Shown here: positions 21,578 to 30,415 of the stretch, piece after piece | How the letters are laid out: every line of letters starts with the position of its first letter | Position numbering within the stretch: position 1 is the stretch's first letter | From: Perkinsus chesapeaki | Taxonomy: Eukaryota; Perkinsozoa; Perkinsida; Perkinsidae | Assembly: GCA_013115145.1 (NCBI GenBank) | Contig: JAAPAO010000436.1 | Location: 1-30,415 of the forward strand | Direction: 5' to 3' | Length of the DNA stretch: 30,415 nt | Program-made: the position numbers and the translations under genes | The notes under the pieces: generated by a model | What the model saw: the letters and a program-made list of their open reading frames with translations, nothing else | What the model was told of the DNA's origin: nothing | Databases searched by the model: none

Positions 21578-24500
21578 ATGTCCCCACTGCTGGCACTTGC
21601 TCCTATCCTCCTCGCGCTCATCGGGCCACAGCATGGCTGCTCCTACGTGAAGGACTGGATAGATTCAGCCACTAACAGTCTCAAGCGTCGCGCGCCGCGA
21701 AATTGCGTGACTGTGAAGAGCCCGAATGGCAGTATTGACGCTGAGGGTCGCTATGCACTTTGTCTGGTCGATCTAGATGAGAATGTCGAGAGCAAATCCT
21801 CGAAGGTTGAGTGGTCCCCCGAGACGATCGCTGCGATGATATCTTCCGGTAGCACGGAGCTCCTCTTCGGCGGCGGAGACATGTGGACGGTTGTGAACAG
21901 CGTTGAATATTGGCTTGGCCTTGCCTGGGGTGCCTTGGCCGGGTTGAGCTCGGCGTGGTTCATTGGGCTTTGCTGTGGTGAAAAGCGAAGAAGATATGTC
22001 TGTGATGATACCGCAAGGGTTTACTATCCTGCTCGAGAGGAACGTATTGAAGTCCCTATGAGGGAGAAGATTCCAGAAAGGAGCGGTATGGCTGGAAGAG
22101 ATAGCCTCACTATTTCTGTGGCGACTCCACTCCCCACACAGTCCACCAGAGCTGACTCTGCAACACCCGAAGGAAGTGATGGTTCGCCGACTTGCACGCA
22201 TGCGCAAAGCACTGTCGAGGTGGTGGACGCATCCTACCAGAGGAAGATTCCGGATTTGCGGTTTACCGCGCCGGTTTATCGAGGAAGACCGAAGGACTTG
22301 CCGCCTCAGTAAGTTCGACTCCGTTGAATTTGGCCTAGTGAGAACTGGCATCAGCGATGTACTTGGTTTTCGTTCCAATAGGTAGCTTTAACAGGGCTTC
22401 TTCTGGCTGTGAACACATCACTTAAAAACTGGGTATTCGTCGCAGTTTTTAAACTTCCTATAGCCCTATAAATTCAGTAACTAGTTACTCTCCGGTAGCT
22501 GCGGAGCCAGAGGCCGGTCCGTTTTGTTCTCAAACGGATCATTTCGGCTGGCGTGCTTCAAGCGATGTGCTGAAGCAGAGTTTTTCAAAAAAATTGTGAG
22601 CAGTTTCATTGCTCCGTCACTTCATCACAAAAGCCTAGTTGTTATTATTCTACTAAATCGGCATACAAGCTAGTAATTTTGAGAGGCTTCAATCTCGGTT
22701 AATTGCAGAGTCGTCCGAGGCAGCCTCGCTAGTAGAATATAACCTCGTATCGATGAGAAAATGCAGTCGACAAAACTTTACACGTTTTTTGCGTGCTCCA
22801 GGGAACGTTCCTGAGTAGAAATATCCGAAGGCTCGGCTGCTAGAAGACAGGATATTTCCCGAGTCGAAAATTTATTCTCCGGAATTTTCCCCAATTACCC
22901 AATTTCCCCAAATTTTCCCTCACCTTTAGATAGTCTTGAAAAAATATTCGGCCACGTGCATATACTTCGACCCTGGTTTCATTTGTAGTTGTGAAATTAT
23001 TACTATTGCTATCAGGCCGACAACGCCGTCCTCATCTCCTCTCTCCTCGTCGCCTGTTTCATACACACCGTCATGCAGCGAAGGCACTGGGTAGGTGGGA
23101 GTTTTGCGGCGCGCGGCAAAAGATTCACAGGAGCCTGTACTGTGGAGTAAAATACTGCAGAATTTTCCCTGATAAATGTGATTCGACAAGTTCACAATCA
23201 TTTCACTTTCATTTTCAAGATTTTCGACTCCGAAGTTCGGCTGAGTATCACTTAACAGTTGGAAGTGGCACGTAAGGTGCAAGGTTGTCTTTTTCATAAT
23301 TTCCAGAGCGCTCACGTCAACTTGCTTTGTTCCGGCCTTCTTCTGGAGTTGGTGAAATGTGGCTCGGTGACTCGACTTTGTGAAGTGCATATTCGTCATT
23401 ACGCCTGAAATCGGGAAATATTTCTACCCGCAGCAACTTCCTTGACCAACCGGGAAGATATACTCTGGCGCGCGGTCGCTCAATTACTAGCTTTTCTGCT
23501 ATAGTTCCCCTCGCTCCTTCGCCGCCCCGACTGCCCAGTCTGAGGCTTTGCCCGTCGTCGAGCCTCAATCTCCCACGGCTCCTGCCAGCAACGAACTGGT
23601 GGAGGACACTCCTGTGAAGATTCATGAAGACAACAATGACGATGCACCGAACGCAACGGGTAGGTGGATTGCCTAACCTATTATGAATCTTTCTATGCTG
23701 GGACTTGTGATCCATTATCAGTGAATAGTGTTCCGTTATGTGCTGAGGGCCGGCTCCTTGGATTCGAGATTGTCATATCAACTATGATTTATGGTCGGTT
23801 TCTGTTCGTGAATGTATGCAATTTGACGGTATGGGTGTGATGTTATATTAACAACTTATCGTTTAATTCCCCTCTATATACATGAACCGTGCGTTAACAT
23901 TCGTTGGGTAAGTCGCTAGGAATTGAATATCTCACGTATTAATGCTCGAACTCACCTGAAAACTGAAGGCTATAGCTATTCGACAAGGAGAATCGATAAG
24001 CATGTCACATAAATTCTATTGACAATATTATTCTTCTGTAACTAGTATTACCATTGCTACCCTCGACCGTCGACCTCCACTCTTTCAGTTTCACCGGCGT
24101 CCGCAGTGAGTAGTGAGGATAATGTAGAAGTAGCGAGCCCACAGCAGCCAGCACCTAGTGGAAAGTCAAAGCGACATAGACCGCCGAAGCCTGAGCGTCA
24201 AAGATGTGAGTTATCGATCAGGCGATCGATTTGGGGCTTCACTTCCCAACTCCATGGAATCCTATAAATTCAACGCTTTACCGCTGCTGTTCGTAATAGG
24301 GGAGTTTGTTCGGTATGGAGCCTCTCAGTGGTGAAAGCTTCCTGTTCTCACTCGGTGGGAAATCTCGTCACGAAGTGGTCTTCACTGCTGAGAAAAATCG
24401 ATCGTAATTTTCATAAATACTCTACATTACGAGTTGTATATATTGTAAGAATTGAATTCCCAATTATTAGGCGATTATGGCAGCCATGGAATAATTATAT

Positions 24501-24783
24501 CACTACAATACAAACTAATACGTTTTATTAACAAGTACTCTTCTCTCGTTTCTCTCTTATAGCAGCAGACGCTTCTATATATAGCGTCTTTGATGTAGCA
24601 TACCTCCTTTAGTAGATAGCTCTATGAACTCGTCAGAGCTTCTTCTCGTGTGGATCCATTCCTTCGACATGTTATTCAGTCATTTCTGTCTCAGTGGCGG
24701 CTCTAAGGCAGCAAAAACGTGAAGAAGAAGAAGCCGCTAAGAAGGCCGCTGCTCTTGTGGCTGCGGAGGAGGCTTCGACGTGA
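21578..24783 (+). CDS. Type I membrane protein with degenerate CxC module and P/S/T-rich tail (5 exons)
   Basis: Exons 21578-22308, 23016-23090, 23505-23659, 24089-24205 and 24695-24783 give 388 residues; all phases match. The start is ATG 21578, with an in-frame TGA six bases upstream. Residues 1-20 form a signal peptide (LLALAPILLALIG). A short ectodomain contains EGRYALCLVDLDE, the same GRYALC core as the last module of the large gene (GRYALCMCDAVTC) but without the second cysteine. A transmembrane helix follows (WLGLAWGALAGLSSAWFIGL) with a basic stop-transfer (CCGEKRRR). The cytoplasmic tail continues through the small exons: PTTPSSSPLSSSPVS, then SPRSFAAPTAQSEALPVVEP, SGKSKRHRPPKPERQR, and an Ala/Glu/Lys helix LRQQKREEEEAAKKAAALV. 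The frame at 22308 reads straight into TAA, so an unspliced form would end after LPPQ at residue 244. No enzymatic domain is seen; it looks like a small relative of the large cysteine-module protein. Confidence 0.7.
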
Positions 24784-25350
24784 TCCACGTTCCGATCCTT
24801 TTTAAGGATTTATGCAGTATGAAGGTTCTCCTTTTTGCCCACAGCAATACCAGCGTATAGTTGGCGATCTGTTCACCCTCGGTTGTTGTTCGTCCAGTTG
24901 TTCCCAATTGCCCTGTAGTTATGTTCATCCGCGGGAGTGGCTTTAGAGTGTGGTGTTCCCATTAATTAGTGGGCGCGCAGTAATTTCTTATTACCCGGTG
25001 GGCTTTGAATAGGAGAGTCTCGGCTCCGCGACTGGCTGATTCTCCTGTGGCTTGGGGACCTGACTTTCCGGTGAACGTACCGTTGACATTTTCGTTGGAA
25101 TAGTAAGGTTGTCACCTTCCCGACCAGTATGAATGAGATGAAGAGTGTCTATTGTAATGTTGGTGATTGTAGAGCACGAATGGCTTCAATTCAACTATTA
25201 ATGTTCAATGCAAGATTGAGCACTACACGAATAGTTAAAACTTCATATAGTGTACCCGAATTAGGGGGCTCGAGGATTTGCCGGATAGAATGACAGTCAT
25301 CTCGAGTCACTTAATTGAATTTCCCTGGGGTTTCATGTTTACTCACTTCC
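24784..25350. other. Intergenic region before the aldo-keto reductase
   Basis: No gene is supported. A 63-codon minus-strand frame (24737-24928) overlaps the preceding gene's last exon and has no family. The stretch carries the 3' UTR of the membrane-protein gene; no repeat or RNA gene was recognised. Confidence 0.5.
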
Positions 25351-25432
25351 GTCAATTTCCCATTGGATTTATAGCAAGATATACTCTACTAGTCGATTTC
25401 CCATTGGATTTATAGCAAGATATACTCTACTA
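25351..25432. repeat. 41-bp tandem duplication upstream of the reductase
   Basis: Two copies of a 41-nt unit (25351-25391 and 25392-25432), starting gtcRatttcccattgg and ending atactctacta; only one base differs (a/g at the fourth position). It ends about 90 nt before the reductase ATG, so it lies in or beside its promoter. Confidence 0.93.
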
Positions 25433-25523
25433 GTCGCTAAAGGCCGCTCGAGTAGCCCATCAAAATTGACCACTTACTCGTTATCTGTCATTGCATGACT
25501 CAGCGGCGTTGATAATACCGTAA

Positions 25524-28369
25524 ATGTCCTCCTCGCCGGAAACACCCGATTCCATCGATCTAGCCTCCTCCAAAGGCCCAGGGACGATGCCAGTCTTCGG
25601 ACTCGGGACCTGGCTGTCTAATGCTGGGGAGTGCCGAGAAGCTGTTAAATACGCACTGCAGTGTGGGTATCGGCTAATAGATACTGCGCAGATGTATGAA
25701 AATGAAGAGGAGGTTGGGCAAGGAGTAAAGGAGTCGGGTGTGCCCAGAGATGATATCTTCCTAGTCACGAAAGTAACGTCATTCGCTGTCTTGTATGGAC
25801 TATAGATGTATGGCACATTAATTTACGTGAATATGTGCATCATAGCAGGTAGCATGAGACGACCCTTCTGACTCAGAAGTTCTGAGTGCTTGCGTATGAA
25901 ACGTGTGTGTAGCAGCGCTCTTGCACAGAAGAATCTGACTTCGATATATTCAACGTTGATATCGGAGCACTCGCTAGTCGGGGAAGAAAAAGTTAAGCAT
26001 ATTCAAAATCCCGTATGAAATCTTCATGCAATTCCATTTTGTTATCATGGTTCGGCAATGTCGGGCTGCCCAGCCAAAGGCGATTCGTCGAAATTCACAG
26101 TAAGTCTAAAGATCATATGATACAGATGTATTTCGAGATAAAGTGGGCCGTTTATTACCGTTTTTGTACTTCATAGTGGATCTCAGGTTAACCAGCTTAA
26201 CCACGGAGAGGAGTTGACGAGGACGAGCGTCGAAGAGAGCTTGCGGAAACTGGGAACGAATTATGTGGACCTATTGCTGATACATACACCAGCTGGGGGG
26301 AAACTCGTCGAGACGTGGTGCACGCTGAAAAAGTTGAGACATGAGGTGAGCTTGTATACTTGTGGTAAAGTCCGCACGAAATTTGCACAGACAAGCACTT
26401 CTTAAAGAAGTAAAGCTAGGGGTTCGACTCATACTTGGTCTGGCTGTTTACTCGGCTTTCAATTCTATATAGGCTGATATATACTCGCTGAGCTAGGAAG
26501 TGAGCCACTATGCTATGCACACTCGTTGGCGGTTTTGTGTATGCTGAGGCGCGTAAATTGGTGATCTCAACTGACAGAGTAAAGCAAGACACTTTTAGAT
26601 GAAGCTAAAGGGCGCGCCCGGATTTGAACCGAGGACCTGCTGATCTGCAGTCAGCCGCTCTACCGCTGAGCTACACGCCCTCGTGAGCTATTTCGCCTCT
26701 GCTGAGGCGCGCAAATTGGTGAACTTAACTGACAGAGTAAAACAAGACACTCTTCGATGAAGCTAAAGGGCGCGCCCGGATTTGAACCGAGGACCTGCTG
26801 ATCTGCAGTCAGCCGCTCTACCACTGAGCTACACACCCTCGTGAGCTATTTTGCCTATGCTGAGGCGCGCAAATTGGTGACCTCAACTGACAAACTAAAA
26901 CAAGACACTCTTCGATGAGGCTAAAGGGCGCTGCAGTCAGCCGTTCTACTGTTTAAGAGGCACGCTGTACCTCTTGAACGGGCGTCCTGGCACAGTATTG
27001 CTAGGATGTACCGCTCTCTCCGCGCTTTCTGCCCAATTACGCTGTTTGGTACAACGGCTGTGCTACAGCATGTACACCTCCTTTCTCGCGAATTGTTTCT
27101 TCAGTTGTGCCTTGATTGCTCCCGCTGTAAAAGTCTTGCATTAGTCAGTCTAAGTTGGATTGAATCACTTAGAAGGCTATTAGCCTTAGGCTAATCTCGT
27201 GAGCGAGTTCGGGACTACATTTCGGGTCTTACCAGGGATACCGGGTATGCTGGGTATCGTATACCCATCGATACGGCACATCGACGATACCGCTGGGAAT
27301 GGCAAATGTTTTGCTTAGGGTAAATGTCGCTTCATCGGAGTATCTAATTTTGGGATTAATCAAACGGAGGCGTTGGTGGAGGCCACCGGCGGAGAGTATC
27401 CAGCAGTGAATCAAGTAGAGCTTCATCCATGGTTGCAGCAAAAAGAGCTCAGAGAGTAGGGCTGGGAGTAATCTGTTGAGCTTCAGCGCCGTTTCTTCGT
27501 TACACTTACTGCCACACAGCTCATGCGTGATGTGAGTTCCTAGTTTTTTTTTGCTCATCAGAAAATCTGTACGCGGGGCTCCAACCTCCTCTAAGGTGTG
27601 TCATAGGTGCAATTCGGGTCTATAGTATTGCAGGAAACCCCGTAGGCATCCTCAGGCAGCTTTTTCGCTCGCGAATAACGATGTTCCGCTGTGGTCTTTC
27701 AACACGCAGCAGGCGGTGAGCAAACTGTATAATTTGCATTTTTGGGCGAAATACCGTGACGACTCGTTACTAACAAGGACCTCTGTCGGCCTGCGGTGCG
27801 GCCAAACATTGAGTTAAATTGTTTCGTGACGTGGAGCCATAACCGGGCGACTGGTCGGGTTAGGTATTCGCGAAAGCATGGTATTGCTGTGATGGGTTTC
27901 TGCCCTCTTGCACGGTGCAAAATGTTTGGCTCTGAGGAGAACAAAGTTGTGCAGGAGATCTCCGCAGCTCATGGAGTGACCGAGGCAGACGTGTGCATCC
28001 GATGGGCGCTTCAATCTGGTGAGTAATTGGGCGTAGCTGTAATCCTCACTAAATCCCAACCTTATATTTGTACAGCCAGACAGGGTTGAGTGACTCAGCT
28101 TTGCTTAACCGCTATACCCTCGGGCCGAGAGTATAACATAGACTATACTGGCGATCCTTATAGAACCAGGTCCTATTGTATATATTTCAGGTATCATTAC
28201 GATACCTAAAACCAACAATCTTCATAGAGTTGCCTCCAACTTAACAACAGTAAGCTCATTCGAACTCACTGATAATGAGATGAAAAGGATTGACGAAGAT
28301 GCTGACGTCGGATTTAAGGCCAGTACCGCCTGTGAGGCGATGGCGCTTGATTTCGCGGCATATAGATAG
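25524..28369 (+). CDS. Aldo-keto reductase (5 exons)
   Basis: Exons 25524-25772, 26187-26345, 27319-27455, 27864-28018 and 28191-28369 give 292 residues. The family reduces aldehydes and ketones with NADPH in a (beta/alpha)8 barrel in the cytosol. FGLGTWLS (25-32) starts the barrel; the catalytic tetrad is present: Asp53 and Tyr58 in [14 protein letters not shown], Lys83 in LVTK and His116 in LLLIH. Later motifs fit: [57 protein letters not shown] (cofactor phosphate binding) and [11 protein letters not shown]. Length is normal for AKRs of the prostaglandin-F-synthase / 2,5-diketogluconate-reductase type. All introns are GT-AG with matching phase; intron 2 (973 nt) contains two antisense tRNA-Cys genes. 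The [11 protein letters not shown] exon opens right after the acceptor at 27318. Substrate cannot be told from sequence. Confidence 0.93.
26609..26680 (-). tRNA. tRNA-Cys (GCA), copy 1
   Basis: Read on the minus strand: acceptor gggcgtg pairs with cgcgccc (one G-U), A box tagctcagcggtagagc, anticodon stem gctga/tcagc with loop ctgcaga (anticodon GCA), and T arm ctcggttcaaatccggg. 72 nt, no intron. It lies antisense in intron 2 of the aldo-keto reductase gene. CCA is not encoded, as usual for eukaryotes. Confidence 0.95.
26767..26838 (-). tRNA. tRNA-Cys (GCA), copy 2
   Basis: Exactly 158 nt after copy 1 with the same anticodon GCA and T arm. Two changes: position 4 becomes U (U-G pair in the acceptor stem, gggtgtg) and the D-loop has agtgg, closer to the A-box consensus. 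It still folds and is probably functional. Confidence 0.92.
26924..26950 (-). pseudogene. Truncated tRNA-Cys copy 3
   Basis: The third unit retains the acceptor end (aagggcg) joined directly to ctgcagtcagccg of the anticodon arm, with about 30 nt containing the T arm missing and the D arm altered (ttctactgtttaa). Without a B box it cannot be a normal tRNA gene. Confidence 0.85.
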
Positions 28370-28531
28370 CCGAGCTTGTTGACCAGCTTTGTCTTATCAA
28401 ACCCGGCAGGTTCTAACTGTGAGGGGTGTTGAGTTTCTACAGCTTCTATCGATCGCCATGGCATGACAAGCACCGTTGTGCTATCTCTAGTTCAATGTTG
28501 GTAGTCCCTCGAGTTCCGTGTTGTATACTGA

Positions 28532-29611
28532 ATGTCCTGCTCGATAACCAACATCTTGTGGTGTATGCTTGTATTGGAGACCGTTGCGGGTGTGTTCTTC
28601 GAGCTGCAGCCCTATGCTCTAAGTAAACCTATAGGCAAGATTCCAAATGAGTGCCGCATGCGCTTCCGGCATACTCAGAAGGTTTTCCTTCTCATGCAGG
28701 TGACTGTTTCGGACTAGGAAATTTACATACTGGTTCTGTCGTCGAAGGCACATACGACAGTGTAGGGGAGAGTGGCAAAGAGGGTGAACTACAACGATTG
28801 AAGCTACTGCGGGGGAATTTCTTTTTTACAGGTATACTTGCTTCTTTGGTGCTAGTTGATCATCCGTACGATACATCTGTTGTTTGGGAACGGCAGAGCC
28901 GTCAGGGCCATTTATCAATGCCAATTGGTATCCATGCTCACATGAGACGGTTTGTATATGGATCTCCAGGAACTTCCGGATCATATAAAATATGCTTCAC
29001 ATCGAGCGTACCGGTCCCCCAGACAGTTAGCTTTAGTGTTAAGATAGAAAAGGTAGGAGTGGAGTTCTCACAACGTGCAGAATTTTCGGCCGAAAAAACA
29101 CCTCCGGCGGGGCTCGAACCCACGACCACGGCCTTAAAAGGGCCGCGCTCTACCGACTGAGCTACGGAGGCTGAATGTATCACAGCATATGTTAGCACAG
29201 TCCGCTCAAGTGTTGGCCCTTCGTCCCTACATGGGATATTGTAAATGATCCACGACAAGCTTCACAACAGTTCTTATCTATTCTCTCAGAAAGCAGGAGA
29301 TGGAGGGAAATCCGAAGGGCAAGCTGCAACTACAGACCATACGAACGAGCTAAGGGATATTGTAAAGCAATTAAGAGATAAGGTAGACTGCCAGAGCTTT
29401 GTGGAGTGATGCTATCTGCTATATTTATGGGTAGGTGGACACTTTAATGGACCAACAACGGTACGGCATTACTCGGGAGGCAGTACATCGGAGTAAGCGA
29501 GTGTTTGATTACACCTTCTCAAGGCTCTTTCTTGGAGCCTTCGACGTGTGTGACGTGGTCATACAGATACGGCTGAATCTACTAACTCACGTGTACTTTG
29601 GTGGACAATGA
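28532..29611 (+). CDS. p24/emp24 (TMED) family cargo receptor (5 exons)
   Basis: Exons 28532-28622, 28700-28759, 28832-29052, 29290-29382 and 29435-29611 give 213 residues, normal for p24 proteins, which sort cargo into COPI/COPII vesicles in the early secretory pathway. Signal peptide 1-20 (ILWCMLVLETVAG) is followed by mature FFELQPYALSDC. The GOLD domain has Cys33 and Cys105 (GSYKICF), the family's disulfide pair, and VVEGTYDS, LVLVDHPYDTSVVW and QTVSFSVKIEK. A coiled coil follows (HTNELRDIVKQLRDKVDTLMDQQRYGITREAVHR) with the usual QxYxxxRExxHR, then a C-terminal hydrophobic segment with the conserved Gln (VVIQIRLNLL). The last segment is less hydrophobic than typical and the tail (YFGGQ) lacks a clear dilysine. 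Intron 2 (28760-28831) is 72 nt, stop-free and in frame. Intron 3 holds an antisense tRNA-Lys. The gap to the preceding stop is only 162 nt. Confidence 0.88.
29093..29098 (-). terminator. Pol III T-run after tRNA-Lys
   Basis: Six consecutive A on the + strand give TTTTTT immediately downstream of the tRNA-Lys discriminator base on the minus strand, the standard RNA polymerase III stop. Confidence 0.85.
29099..29171 (-). tRNA. tRNA-Lys (TTT)
   Basis: Read on the minus strand: acceptor gcctccg/cggaggt (G1-U72 wobble), A box tagctcagtcggtagagc, anticodon stem cggcc/ggccg with loop cttttaa (anticodon TTT), variable loop tggtc, T arm gtgggttcgagccccgc. 73 nt, no intron. A run of six T (29098 down to 29093) follows, a Pol III terminator. 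It lies antisense in intron 3 of the p24 gene. Confidence 0.95.
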
Positions 29612-29878
29612 TACACTTAGGGTCTGTTCTAGCCTTGGCCGGGTTGCAGTTATACTATATGCGAGCTTTTCTGGAGATTAAACGAATAATATGAGCATGG
29701 GACGGATATGTGGCATTTTCTCCTGATTTGATGTGCCAAATATCTTGCGTTGTCAGAGTGAAGTGTTCCATCTGCATTAGCAAATGCAGCGAACGGTCTC
29801 TCGCTGTGAGACTCACAAGGGGAGTGTGACAAGCGACTACTAAATCGCGTTACCGGCGATCCACCGAGCTCGCGGAAA

Positions 29879-30292
29879 ATGGGTAGTCAAACGTTTGTTG
29901 AACGAAGCGTCTTGGAAGAAATCGGCAACCACGACTTCCGAAGCTACGGCTGGCTGCTGGGCAGTAGCCAAGGGGTGTCCAGTGATGGTATGCACACGTG
30001 CCGCGCAAGACGTTCGAGGTGATATTCTTCGAGTGACGGGCTCATTGCGTTCCCCACTCAGACCGCAGCAGCAACCAAACTCCAGCTCCAAAACCCATAG
30101 GCACTTTCCGCGCTTCCGCCTCCTCAATCCTCCGTCTTCAGTACTCCTATGCTTAACGCAGAAGCTGCGCCAGTGGCATGGGCGTGCGCGAAATCGGTCG
30201 TTACAAAATTGCTTGAAACGGCTGGGCGAGCGACATCGCCAAAGCGCACCTTGCATTCGGATTTTAATCGCATCCATCTTATGGACTTTCTG
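29879..30292 (+). CDS. Possible histone-fold (NF-YC/POLE4-like) gene, partial model
   Basis: Tentative exons 29879-29974 (ATG start, MGSQTFVERSVLEEIG) and 30101-30292, both phase 0, with a donor at 30293 (ctg|gtgagc); the end of the gene was not found before the window ends. The second exon reads MLNAEAAPVAWACAKSVV then KRTLHSDFNRIHLMDFL, which follows the helix 2 and helix 3 pattern of NF-YC / DPB3 / POLE4 histone folds (xISAEAP...KRxTL..xDI...DFL). The expected helix 1 (PxxRIxxIM) is not seen in this frame; the neighbouring frame reads FPRFRLLNPPSSVL just before, which would fit it, so a frameshift, sequence error or different exon start (30131) is possible. A competing 145-codon minus-strand frame exists but has no family match. 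Confidence 0.4.
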
Positions 30293-30342
30293 GTGAGCTA
30301 TTCAATTCTTGCAGTTATCGTCAATTTAATAACCTTTGAAAT

Positions 30343-30415
30343 ATGAGCGCTGAAGCCGCAGCTGCCGCCACCACTATTCAGCAACCCCAGACTGTTAACA
30401 CTTACTCCATGGCCC
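30343..30415 (+). CDS. Possible gene start cut by the window end
   Basis: ATG 30343 opens MSAEAAAAATTIQQPQTVNT and runs to the window end without a stop. It could be a separate gene start or, alternatively, part of the next exon of the histone-fold candidate (acceptors ccgcag at 30360 and ttcag at 30379 are available). Too short to assign. Confidence 0.35.
   Translation, partial: MSAEAAAAATTIQQPQTVNTYSMA

Larger units (their letters stand above)
26542..26950. repeat. 158-bp tandem repeat carrying tRNA-Cys copies
   Basis: Units start with tgctgaggcgcg at 26542, 26700 and 26858, an exact 158-nt period. Units 1 and 2 each hold a complete tRNA-Cys on the minus strand; unit 3 keeps the leader (aaattggtgacctcaactga) but lost about 30 nt inside the tRNA. 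The flanking leader is duplicated together with the gene, so this is local DNA duplication and not retroposition. Confidence 0.92.

Noticed and set aside
27179-27195. Small hairpin attagcc-tta-ggctaat after the tRNA-Cys repeats, considered as a terminator
   Set aside because: Seven-base stem inside an intron with no T-run or RNA gene beside it; too weak to call.
29840-30277. 145-codon minus-strand frame near the right end
   Set aside because: No family recognised; the + strand reading resembles a histone fold, although this remains uncertain.

Overview
This window is nuclear DNA from a eukaryote. Every convincing protein gene is split by GT-AG introns, intron ends match in phase across exons, and two classes of tRNA gene have Pol III box structure. 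The mix of genes points to an alveolate, most likely a Perkinsus-like protist: a large secreted protein built from CxC/'CWC' modules with a thrombospondin type-1 (TSP1) repeat, very short 43-52 nt introns among ordinary ones, and all genes on one strand. That placement is inference; no marker gene proves it.

Layout, all protein genes on +. (1) 1-1562: a 19-bp tandem array and an 89-bp duplication, no gene seen. (2) 1563-2911: a short NAP1-type histone chaperone, 3 exons. (3) 3655-7783: an F-box plus JmjC hydroxylase/demethylase-like protein, 6 exons. (4) 7784-10667: a non-coding stretch with a broken retrotransposon reverse-transcriptase fragment and a strong hairpin. (5) 10668-18559: a 13-exon gene for a type I membrane protein of about 1784 residues, with signal peptide, about eleven cysteine modules, one TSP1 repeat, one transmembrane helix and a Pro-rich tail. 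(6) 18560-21339: mostly decayed sequence, then a membrane-protein exon. (7) 21578-24783: a smaller type I membrane protein, 5 exons, with a degenerate module and a long P/S/T-rich tail. (8) 25524-28369: an aldo-keto reductase, 5 exons, with two tandem antisense tRNA-Cys genes plus a truncated third copy in intron 2. (9) 28532-29611: a p24/emp24 (TMED) cargo receptor, 5 exons, with an antisense tRNA-Lys gene in intron 3. (10) 29879-end: a possible NF-YC/POLE4-like histone-fold gene and perhaps another gene start at 30343.

The middle of the window (10.7-24.8 kb) looks like a locus for related surface proteins. The large gene, the following membrane exon and the smaller gene each carry a transmembrane segment and a distinctive cytoplasmic tail, and the first and third share the GRYALC module core. 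An adhesive or host-contact role is suggested by the TSP1 repeat and repeated disulfide modules but is not shown here. The flanking genes (histone chaperone, JmjC, reductase, p24) are housekeeping in type.

The gene models were built by hand from splice signals, phase agreement and family similarity. In each main model the exon sum is divisible by three. The least certain junctions are stated in the entries.
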